In this document: piece by piece, positions 1 through 4,895 of the stretch | Layout: each line of letters starts with the position of its first letter | Position numbering within the stretch: the stretch's first letter is position 1 | From: Porticoccus sp. | GTDB lineage: Bacteria > Pseudomonadota > Gammaproteobacteria > Pseudomonadales > Porticoccaceae | NCBI GenBank assembly: GCA_002685455.1 | Contig: NYXF01000048.1 | Span: 1-5,054, forward strand | Length of the DNA stretch: 5,054 bases | Reading direction: 5' to 3' | Made by a program: the position numbers and the translations under genes | The notes under the pieces: generated by a model | Told to the model about the DNA's origin: nothing | Database searches by the model: none | What the model saw: the letters and a program-made list of their open reading frames with translations, nothing else

Positions 1-58
1 TCGAACCCCTGTTACCGCCGTGAAAGGGCGGTGTCCTAGGCCTCTAGACGAACGGGAC
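1..58 (-). tRNA. tRNA-Glu (anticodon UUC), 3' part cut off by the window edge
   Basis: Read leftward from position 58, the sequence begins GTCCCGTTCGTCTAGAGGCC and runs through the D arm, anticodon arm and most of the T loop to TTCGA. From memory of the E. coli glutamate tRNA, only about two positions differ over this stretch: one in the acceptor stem and one in the D loop. The anticodon arm is CCGCC-CTTTCAC-GGCGG, with anticodon TTC at 24-22, which decodes GAA and GAG. The 3' acceptor strand and the CCA end lie outside the window, so acceptor pairing cannot be checked. It has its own strong promoter just upstream and starts the leftward transcript; further tRNAs or rRNA may follow beyond position 1. 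Confidence 0.96.
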
Positions 59-94
59 TAATTTTTTAAAAATTAAACATTCTTTAAAAAGTAA

Positions 95-130
95 GGCGCG
101 CATTCTATGAATCAGGCACTTGACTGTCAA
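95..130 (-). promoter_or_regulatory. Strong sigma70 promoter of the tRNA-Glu gene with GC-rich discriminator
   Basis: On the minus strand there is a perfect -35 TTGACA (130-125), a 17-nt spacer, and -10 TAGAAT (107-102), followed directly by GCGCGCC (101-95). Transcription should start near 94, giving a leader of about 36 nt before the tRNA at 58. A GC-rich discriminator between the -10 and the start is a known mark of stable-RNA promoters under stringent (ppGpp) control in proteobacteria. That this one is stringently controlled is inferred from the sequence alone. Confidence 0.85.
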
Positions 131-132
131 GT
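118..132. repeat. Perfect 7-bp inverted repeat over the tRNA-Glu -35 box
   Basis: The sequence ACTTGACTGTCAAGT has perfect 7-bp arms around a single central base. It covers the whole -35 hexamer of the tRNA promoter (125-130). It also places a TTGACT on the opposite strand (120-125), but no good -10 lies at the right distance for rightward transcription. It could bind a dimeric regulator, or it could simply be chance symmetry around a consensus -35. Confidence 0.5.
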
Positions 133-185
133 CCACCTCATTCACTACTTGTTAAAAAATAAACAACTAAAGATACCAAAAAATT

Positions 186-578
186 TTATTTAGGCACTAA
201 ATCCAATGAAAGCGAATTTATGCAATATCTCAAACCCGTTGGCTCAGGTCCGTCGGTAAATAAATGTCCTAAATGAGATCCGCAATATGCACATGTCACT
301 TCAATACGCTCCATCCCATAGCTATAATCTGTTTGCTTTTTAGTTGCTCCACACTTAATGATATCAAAAAAACTTGGCCACCCTGAACCAGAATCGTATT
401 TTTTTTTCGAATCAAACAAAGGCATCTTACAGCATGTACAAATATAAACGCCTGATGATTTTTCATTGTTAAATTTCCCTGAAAAAGCTGGTTCTGTGCC
501 CTTTTCCCAACAAACGCTAAATACCTCTGGTGATAATTTTTTACGCCAAGCCTCTTTACTTATTTTTTTATCATTCAT
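186..578 (-). CDS. msrB: Peptide-methionine (R)-S-oxide reductase MsrB
   Basis: Reduces the R-epimer of methionine sulfoxide in proteins back to methionine, normally with thioredoxin as reductant; cytosolic, with no signal peptide. The 130-residue protein covers the whole SelR domain (E. coli about 137). Visible motifs are GTEPAFSG (27-34), the structural zinc ligands C47/C50 and C96/C99, SGWPSF (65-70), HLGHLF (102-107) and the catalytic region RYCINS with C119 as nucleophile. The resolving cysteine found in E. coli and Neisseria MsrB (GCGWPSF) is a serine here (S65), so this is a 1-Cys-type enzyme at that site; C23 or C76 could take over. The ATG at 578 is preceded by GGGA at 590-587 with 8-nt spacing. 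It is divergent from alaA, and no clear terminator lies between it and the tRNA-Glu promoter. Confidence 0.96.
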   Translation of the reverse strand: MNDKKISKEAWRKKLSPEVFSVCWEKGTEPAFSGKFNNEKSSGVYICTCCKMPLFDSKKKYDSGSGWPSFFDIIKCGATKKQTDYSYGMERIEVTCAYCGSHLGHLFTDGPEPTGLRYCINSLSLDLVPK

Positions 579-600
579 TGCATCAATCCCACACTTTACC

Positions 601-628
601 TAGCTATCAATAAAATTTGATATACAAT
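601..628 (+). promoter_or_regulatory. Tentative alaA promoter
   Basis: TACAAT (623-628) matches the -10 consensus at five of six positions. The best -35 at a workable distance is TAGCTA (601-606, spacer 16), which matches only three of six. A TTGACA at 646-651 looks good in isolation, but its -10 would fall on the alaA start codon. A rightward promoter must exist in this spacer; which element is used is uncertain. Confidence 0.25.
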
Positions 629-634
629 AGCTTA

Positions 635-662
635 ATTATATTAAATTGACATATTTTGATAA
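635..662 (-). promoter_or_regulatory. Probable msrB promoter
   Basis: On the minus strand a perfect -10 TATAAT lies at 640-635. A weak -35 lies 16 nt upstream (TTATCA, 662-657), or alternatively TTTATC at 663-658 with a 17-nt spacer. The start would fall near 628, giving a leader of about 50 nt. The -10 is convincing and the -35 is not, so an activator may help, or the promoter may be modest. It sits inside the 90-bp spacer shared with alaA. Confidence 0.5.
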
Positions 663-668
663 ACACAA

Positions 669-1901
669 ATGCAACATATTAAACAATCAAATAAACTAAA
701 TGATGTTTGTTATGACATCCGCGGTCCGATTCATGAGCATGCAAATCGCCTTGAAGAGGACGGTCATCGCATTCTGAAACTTAACATAGGAAATCCTGGT
801 GCATTTGGTTTTGACGCCCCAGATGAAACAATTCAGGATGTCATTCGCAATTTATCAGAAGCCCAAGGTTATTGCCATTCAAAGGGTCTCTACAGCGCAA
901 GAAAAGCTGTTATGCAACGCTGTCAAGTAATGGGTATATCTAATGTCGAGATTGACGATATTTTTTTGGGGAACGGAGTCAGCGAATTAATTGTAATGGC
1001 AATGCAGGCTTTGCTTAATAATGATGATGAGATACTAATACCAGCTCCAGATTATCCGTTATGGACTGCTTCCGTGAATTTAGCAGGGGGCAAGGCAGTT
1101 CATTATCTTTGTGATGAAAAAAATGATTGGCAACCAAATATTGACGATATAGCTAAAAAAATAACCAAGAAAACTCGTGGAATTGTCGTTATAAACCCAA
1201 ACAATCCAACAGGAGCAGTTTATAACGAAAATATTTTGCAAGAAATAATCTCTTTGGCTAGAAAGCATAGCCTAATAATTTATGCTGACGAAATATACGA
1301 CCGGATTTTATTTGATGGATCTAAACATATTCCTATTGCTAGCTTGGCTAATGATTTACTGTTTGTAACGTTAAACGGATTATCTAAAACATATAGGCTA
1401 GCTGGTTTCAGATCGGGCTGGCTTGTAGTCAGTGGGGCAAAAGAAACAGCGAAAAGCTATCTGGAGGGTCTCGAAACACTATCCTCCGTAAGACTTTGTG
1501 CTAACGTTCCTGCTATGTTTGCGATTCAAACAGCGTTAGGTGGTTATCAAAGTATCGAAGACTTAACGGGACCAGGGGGCCGATTATTACTTCAGAGAGA
1601 CAAGGCATGGTCCCTGCTTTCAAGCATTCCCGGGGTAAGCTGTGTAAAACCAAAAGCGGCTATGTATTTATTTCCGCGTTTGGATCCAAAAATATATCCA
1701 ATAAAAGATGATGAAAGTTTTGTATTAGACTTACTTCTTGAGCAAAAAATTCTTTTAGTTCAGGGCACAGCCTTTAATTGGCCCGATCCCGATCATTTTC
1801 GTATTGTTTTTCTACCAAGAGAGGATGATATAACAGAAGCGATAAATCGATTGTCAAAATTTCTTAAGCAATATCGCATTAATAACGGTACTTACTTTTG
1901 A
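669..1901 (+). CDS. alaA: Glutamate-pyruvate aminotransferase AlaA (alanine synthesis)
   Basis: PLP-dependent class I aminotransferase that transfers the amino group of glutamate to pyruvate, giving alanine and 2-oxoglutarate. The 410 residues align end to end with what I recall of E. coli AlaA (405), from SNKLNDVCYDIRGP at 7-20 to the C terminus. Diagnostic stretches are LNIGNP (38-43), PAPDYPLW (125-132), NPNNPTG (176-182, N179 near PLP), ADEIYD (206-211, D207 on the pyridine nitrogen), GLSKTYRLAGFR (237-248, K240 the Schiff-base lysine) and R378 for the substrate carboxylate. No Shine-Dalgarno precedes the ATG (upstream bases TTTTGATAAACACAA), yet homology runs to the N terminus, so the start is credible. 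The short tail RINNGTYF is extra. It is divergent from msrB and convergent with pdxB, with only 45 bp between stop codons and no obvious terminator hairpin. Confidence 0.95.
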   Translation: MQHIKQSNKLNDVCYDIRGPIHEHANRLEEDGHRILKLNIGNPGAFGFDAPDETIQDVIRNLSEAQGYCHSKGLYSARKAVMQRCQVMGISNVEIDDIFLGNGVSELIVMAMQALLNNDDEILIPAPDYPLWTASVNLAGGKAVHYLCDEKNDWQPNIDDIAKKITKKTRGIVVINPNNPTGAVYNENILQEIISLARKHSLIIYADEIYDRILFDGSKHIPIASLANDLLFVTLNGLSKTYRLAGFRSGWLVVSGAKETAKSYLEGLETLSSVRLCANVPAMFAIQTALGGYQSIEDLTGPGGRLLLQRDKAWSLLSSIPGVSCVKPKAAMYLFPRLDPKIYPIKDDESFVLDLLLEQKILLVQGTAFNWPDPDHFRIVFLPREDDITEAINRLSKFLKQYRINNGTYF

Positions 1902-1946
1902 TGGCGATAAAAACAGCATTTTAAAGCAATCTGACAGGACAAAATC

Positions 1947-3035
1947 TTAAAGTTTAGTAAAACCAATTTTTTGTAAATTTAATGCTAAAGTAATATCTGT
2001 ATTTTTTTTTAAGTAATATCTATTAAAGTCGTATCTTTTTGGACAATTCTTTCTTAGCGCATCAAATTTTACAGAGGTATTACCAGTTTTTTTCAACAAT
2101 GTTTTTTTCATTAAGTGATCTATTTTTTTTATATCAAAAGTGGCTATTATTGCCTCATGTATAGAATCGGAAGACAACTTAAAAAGTTTTTCTTTGGGGG
2201 GGATTACCGGTTCAGAGATATTGTATCTAGAGCAGAATGCCTCAAAAATCATTTGTGTCCCTTTAACCTTTCCATCATGACTGTAACCTGCAATATGAGG
2301 GGTACAAATATCAACTACTTTTAGCAAGGGTAACAATATATTGGGTTCATTTTCCCAAACATCAAGTGATATCTGGCAGCTCCTTGTTTTTATAAAATTT
2401 AATAGTGTCCTATTATCAATTACCGCGCCCCTACTAGTATTAATTAGTAAAGTATCTGTCTTAAGATTTGAAAAAACCTCATCACTAAATAAGTGGTAGG
2501 TAGGAAAAGGCCCATCAACTGTTAAGGGTACATGAAGTGTTAGAATATCTGATTTGATGATCTCCTCAAAAGTAACTAGATGATTGTCTTTGCTGGCATC
2601 CAAAAATGGATCATAACAACAGCAATCGACTCCGAGATCATTGAGTATTTTATATAATTTACCCCCTATACTACCGCAACCAACAATACCAACTGTCTGC
2701 TCCATCCAGTTTGGCCGTAAAGAGAACATAGACGAAAGCACATATTGAATTACTGCATTTGAGTTGCAGCCTGGGGCATTTGAGAAGCATATATCCCTCT
2801 CACGAAGGTAAACCTGATCAATATGGTCTGTTCCAATAGTTGCAGAACCGACAAACTTTATCTCACTATTTTTTAACAACTCTTCATTAACGCTCGTTAC
2901 AGATCTAGTAAGTAAAACGTCAGCATATTTAATATTCTCTGAGCTAATTTGTCGGCCAGGGAGCATAGTAATATCACCATATGGTGAAAACAATTCTTTC
3001 ACTAAAGGCATACTCTCGTCAGCTACAATTTTCAT
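1947..3035 (-). CDS. pdxB: Erythronate-4-phosphate dehydrogenase PdxB
   Basis: NAD-dependent D-isomer 2-hydroxyacid dehydrogenase catalysing the second step of DXP-dependent pyridoxal 5'-phosphate synthesis: 4-phosphoerythronate to 2-oxo-3-hydroxy-4-phosphobutanoate. The 362 residues (E. coli 378) open with MKIVADESMP and LLTRSVTSVNEELL (41-54). The Rossmann motif is GxGxxG at 119-124 (V118-GCGSIG), with D142 as the likely NAD-ribose ligand. Catalytic residues by homology are R202 (SRGAVID), E230 (DVWENEP, 225-231) and H247 (PHIAGY). The C-terminal PdxB dimerisation domain spans about 283-360, with FDALRKN at 324-330. The ATG is preceded by AAGTGA ending 8 nt upstream. It follows epmC after 32 nt, so it is probably cotranscribed. 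Odd points are a C7 run in the coding strand (residues 278-280) at the linker to the C-terminal domain, and an A9 run flanked by 11-bp repeats near the 3' end. Confidence 0.95.
   Translation of the reverse strand: MKIVADESMPLVKELFSPYGDITMLPGRQISSENIKYADVLLTRSVTSVNEELLKNSEIKFVGSATIGTDHIDQVYLRERDICFSNAPGCNSNAVIQYVLSSMFSLRPNWMEQTVGIVGCGSIGGKLYKILNDLGVDCCCYDPFLDASKDNHLVTFEEIIKSDILTLHVPLTVDGPFPTYHLFSDEVFSNLKTDTLLINTSRGAVIDNRTLLNFIKTRSCQISLDVWENEPNILLPLLKVVDICTPHIAGYSHDGKVKGTQMIFEAFCSRYNISEPVIPPKEKLFKLSSDSIHEAIIATFDIKKIDHLMKKTLLKKTGNTSVKFDALRKNCPKRYDFNRYYLKKNTDITLALNLQKIGFTKL
1988..2021. repeat. Two exact 11-bp direct repeats flanking a T9 tract in the pdxB 3' end
   Basis: AAGTAATATCT occurs at 1988-1998 and again at 2011-2021. 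Between the copies are GTA and nine T residues (2002-2010), giving a period of 23 bp. Because 23 is not a multiple of three, loss of one copy would shift the pdxB frame within its C-terminal domain. Confidence 0.85.
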
Positions 3036-3067
3036 ATTTTAAATCACTTTATACATTTTTTAATATT

Positions 3068-3643
3068 TTATCTTGTAGCTAGCTCGTAGAAAGTCCGATT
3101 GAAAGGATCTACTCCGGAATAGTAAGTTAGCGCCTTTGTAAAAAATTGTGCTCGGCTAGGTAAAGGTTCAGAGCACCAATTAAGAGCTTGACAAGAAACT
3201 GATTTCAAAAAATAACCACTAGATTCAACGTTTCCATTTAAATTATCGATGCTTATATTGAATGTATTATCCGATGCAATGGAAAAAATCCACTCTAGTG
3301 CTTGAGGTTTAACTTCAACTTTTTCAAATATGTTCTGCTGGGCTACCGATCTCTCATCTGAGTTATACCAGTAACCGTAATCAATATGCCTGCGCCTCAA
3401 TCTTCCTGCTAAACACCAATGTGCAACTTCGTGCAAAGCACTCGAAATAAAATCACTACGAAATATCAACCGATTAATACTACAATCAGGGCTGACAGGA
3501 AGGTAGACTGGTTCTTTTGCCCCACCTTCCAACCTAACATTATGACTAGCAAAAAACATATCATTAAAAATTAAAATTAATTCATCTAAATTTAATCGAC
3601 CTTTGTCTTTTAAAAGGCAAGGGTGCTTGATTTTACCTATCAC
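3068..3643 (-). CDS. epmC: Elongation factor P hydroxylase EpmC (YfcM family)
   Basis: Iron-dependent enzyme that hydroxylates the beta-lysylated lysine of EF-P after EpmA and EpmB have attached and rearranged the beta-lysine. The 191 residues (E. coli about 182) carry the family hallmarks EPVYLP (44-49), HEVAHWCLAGRLRR (71-84) with H71, E72 and H75 as metal-site residues, DYGYWY (88-93) and VEVKPQALEW (109-118) with conserved E110. The start is GTG at 3643: an in-frame TAA lies two codons upstream and no other NTG codon occurs before residue 20. The GGAG at 3659-3656 is 12 nt away, a long spacing that suggests modest translation. About ten residues at the N terminus are extra compared with E. 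coli. It is the first gene of the probable epmC-pdxB unit. Its presence implies an EF-P with a modifiable lysine, plus epmA and epmB, elsewhere in the genome. Confidence 0.94.
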   Translation of the reverse strand: MIGKIKHPCLLKDKGRLNLDELILIFNDMFFASHNVRLEGGAKEPVYLPVSPDCSINRLIFRSDFISSALHEVAHWCLAGRLRRRHIDYGYWYNSDERSVAQQNIFEKVEVKPQALEWIFSIASDNTFNISIDNLNGNVESSGYFLKSVSCQALNWCSEPLPSRAQFFTKALTYYSGVDPFNRTFYELATR

Positions 3644-3854
3644 AACTTAAGTCATCTCCAAGTATGCAAATTTATAATTTAAACCAGTAATGTAATAAAT
3701 ACAATTTAACTAAAAAAATAAAAAAAAATATAGCACTATATGTTGTACTTTTATCAAATCAGTAGTACCTTATATGGTGTATTAGGTAAATTTGAATAAT
3801 TAAAATTACCCTTTTAATGGTTTCACATATTAAATAATATTTGAGAAATATATT
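3644..3854. other. AT-rich divergent intergenic region between epmC and the unknown gene
   Basis: This is the largest gap in the window, 211 bp, with no supported ORF or RNA gene. It holds the epmC Shine-Dalgarno (GGAG, 3659-3656), a tentative leftward promoter, an A-rich tract at 3712-3728, and a small inverted repeat ATATAG-CA-CTATAT (3728-3741). A GAG at 3843-3845 is 9 nt before the ATG at 3855 and may be the ribosome site of the unknown gene. No convincing rightward -35/-10 pair was found: TTGTAC at 3743-3748 and TTGAAT at 3792-3797 each lack a good -10 at the right distance. Confidence 0.6.
3671..3704 (-). promoter_or_regulatory. Tentative promoter of epmC-pdxB
   Basis: On the minus strand TTGTAT (3704-3699) is followed, after 17 nt, by TAAATT (3681-3676), and TATAAA lies just beyond (3676-3671). 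Upstream on the same strand is a T-rich run (3712-3729, A-rich on the plus strand). The match to consensus is moderate and the region is AT-rich throughout, so chance matches are likely. Confidence 0.35.
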
Positions 3855-4547
3855 ATGACTACCTCAATACCTAATTTAAAAATAAATAATGTAATTGATA
3901 TTTTTTCTCGACAACCTTATTCGCATTCAAATGAAGAGATAATTACCCGTTTGGCGCCTGAATATGACGGACTAGAGATGATATACTCGAATGAAAATAA
4001 TTCATCAAAGCTTTTTAGTATTAAGATTATATGCTGGGGTCTTCAATCTGATGGGAAAGTTGTTGGTCTTGTTCCATGGTTAGATAAAATAGTTCCGTGT
4101 GCCCAGATTCAAGACCCACTTAATGGTCGTTGGGAAGGTTATTTCGATCCAACAGTTAGTGAAGTTTTTTATGAAGCACCTGTTCATAAGGTAATTGAGC
4201 TGGAAACTGCCTATGAGCAATACGGTAGTCGTGGGATTACCGAAGATATAATCCAAGAAATACCTGATATTATTGGCACACATGCTGTTATTTCTAATGA
4301 TGGTTTTAAAAATATAACTCTTAAGGAAGTAATTTGCTGGAGGTTACTCTCATCTGGCTTAATAGAGTGCATGCTTATCGACGACACTAAAGTGACTTCT
4401 ACCCCAGTTTTAATTGGCGATAAATGTTTGTACTCTGGAAGCACTGAAATGGGTTTCAAATACTATTTTCAACATCACATCGCAAATAAAATCAAATCTA
4501 AAGATCCAGAGGCTCTTGAAGCTATAGCCCTGCTAGTCGACAGCTGA
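3855..4547 (+). CDS. Conserved-looking protein of unknown function with an internal duplication
   Basis: I do not recognise a named family. The 230-residue protein has no signal peptide and no membrane segment, so it is probably cytosolic. It seems to contain two divergent copies of one module. The first (27-97) has EEII, P35, G39, S45-N46, then CWGLQSDG (60-67). The second (130-205) has EDII, P137, G141, S147-N148, then CWRLLSSG (161-168). The shared pattern is CWxLxSxG, and the offset stays near 102 and then 101 residues. Other visible stretches are VPWLDKIVPC (73-82), GYFDP (95-99), KVTSTPVL (179-186), YYFQHHIANKIK (203-214) and a helical, acidic tail. The ATG has a weak GAG 9 nt upstream. 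Length, codon use and clear start and stop support a real gene. It is divergent from epmC and convergent with the UPF0270 gene. The sequence does not indicate a function. Confidence 0.85.
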   Translation: MTTSIPNLKINNVIDIFSRQPYSHSNEEIITRLAPEYDGLEMIYSNENNSSKLFSIKIICWGLQSDGKVVGLVPWLDKIVPCAQIQDPLNGRWEGYFDPTVSEVFYEAPVHKVIELETAYEQYGSRGITEDIIQEIPDIIGTHAVISNDGFKNITLKEVICWRLLSSGLIECMLIDDTKVTSTPVLIGDKCLYSGSTEMGFKYYFQHHIANKIKSKDPEALEAIALLVDS

Positions 4548-4578
4548 TGGACTTCAAAAATTCTATATATGATTTCTG

Positions 4579-4812
4579 TTAATTTTTCTTAAGCCGCGAA
4601 ATTGCCTCTTTGGTAATCAAATTGCAACTTTCTGTTTTAGGATCAAAGGTTATTACTATATTACCTTTCAATATACTTGAGCGTGCGTCTTTTATTTTGG
4701 AGTCTAGATTTATTTCTTTTTCTCCATAATCAGTTCCCTCTCTGTTTATAAACTCTTCTATTAAAGCTACTAAAACTCTATCTGGAAGTTTATTTGGTGG
4801 TATCTCTATCAT
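4579..4812 (-). CDS. UPF0270 family protein (YheU-like)
   Basis: Small protein of 77 residues, matching the UPF0270/YheU family (E. coli YheU about 72). The N terminus MIEIPPNKLPDRVLVALIEE corresponds to the YheU start, followed by the family signature REGTDYGE (24-31) and a lysine-rich region with the beta-strand-like NIVITFD (51-57). The biochemical role of the family is not known to me. I chose the ATG at 4812. It has GGAA (4822-4819) 6 nt upstream, and family homology begins at this methionine. A TTG at 4824 would add four residues but would place the apparent ribosome site inside the gene. It is convergent with the unknown gene (31 bp between stops) and divergent from the ACT-domain gene. 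Confidence 0.88.
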   Translation of the reverse strand: MIEIPPNKLPDRVLVALIEEFINREGTDYGEKEINLDSKIKDARSSILKGNIVITFDPKTESCNLITKEAISRLKKN

Positions 4813-4851
4813 GAATAATTCCAATATTAGTGAAATACAACTAGACTATTC

Positions 4852-4880
4852 TATATATAATAAAGCAAATTTGAATTCAA
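4852..4880 (-). promoter_or_regulatory. Probable promoter of the UPF0270 gene
   Basis: On the minus strand TTGAAT (4880-4875) is separated by 17 nt from TATATA (4857-4852). The start would lie near 4845, giving a leader of about 33 nt to the ATG at 4812. The -35 box is inside the perfect palindrome at 4868-4883, and the -10 overlaps by two bases the -10 candidate of the opposite gene. Confidence 0.5.
4856..4861 (+). promoter_or_regulatory. Candidate -10 box for the ACT-domain gene
   Basis: TATAAT at 4856-4861 is a perfect -10, and its transcript would begin near 4868, about 28 nt before the ATG at 4896. No recognisable -35 lies 16-18 nt upstream (AAATAC-like sequence), so the call rests on the -10 only. 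In such AT-rich DNA a chance match is possible. Confidence 0.35.
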
Positions 4881-4883
4881 ATT
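4868..4883. repeat. Perfect 16-bp palindrome in the UPF0270/ACT spacer (possible operator)
   Basis: AATTTGAATTCAAATT reads the same on both strands with no mismatch and no spacer. It covers the leftward -35 (4875-4880), sits at the predicted rightward start, and ends one base before the GAAGGA ribosome site (4884-4889) of the ACT-domain gene. That position suits a dimeric repressor controlling both genes. In RNA it could also form a short AT-rich hairpin beside the ribosome site. Function is inferred from placement only. Confidence 0.6.
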
Positions 4884-4895
4884 GAAGGATTTATA

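Noticed and set aside
152..174. TTGTT...AACAA hairpin downstream of msrB as its terminator
   Set aside because: The stem is five pairs with a T-rich loop and no T run after it on the minus strand; msrB may read toward the tRNA or end in a factor-dependent way.
1080..1268. 62-codon minus-strand ORF inside alaA
   Set aside because: It lies wholly within a well-conserved aminotransferase gene, has no ribosome site or recognisable motif, and is a frame shadow.
1902..1946. Terminator search between convergent alaA and pdxB
   Set aside because: GCATTTTAAAGC at 1916-1927 has a mismatched stem and no following T run, so no terminator is called.
2115..2324. 69-codon plus-strand ORF inside pdxB
   Set aside because: It is antisense to conserved pdxB coding sequence, and its translation shows no family resemblance.
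3712..3741. Minus-strand hairpin ATATAG/CTATAT followed by a T-rich run, resembling an intrinsic terminator
   Set aside because: The stem is almost all A-T with a loop of two bases, and no leftward gene upstream needs a terminator there. It is more likely part of an AT-rich promoter region.
4080..4459. Two minus-strand ORFs (4080-4283 and 4211-4459) antisense to the unknown gene
   Set aside because: They overlap each other and the better-supported plus-strand gene; neither shows a ribosome site or known motif.
4556..4587. AAAAATT and AATTTTT arms between the convergent unknown gene and the UPF0270 gene as a bidirectional terminator
   Set aside because: The seven-pair stem is A-T only with an 18-base loop, too weak to call a terminator.
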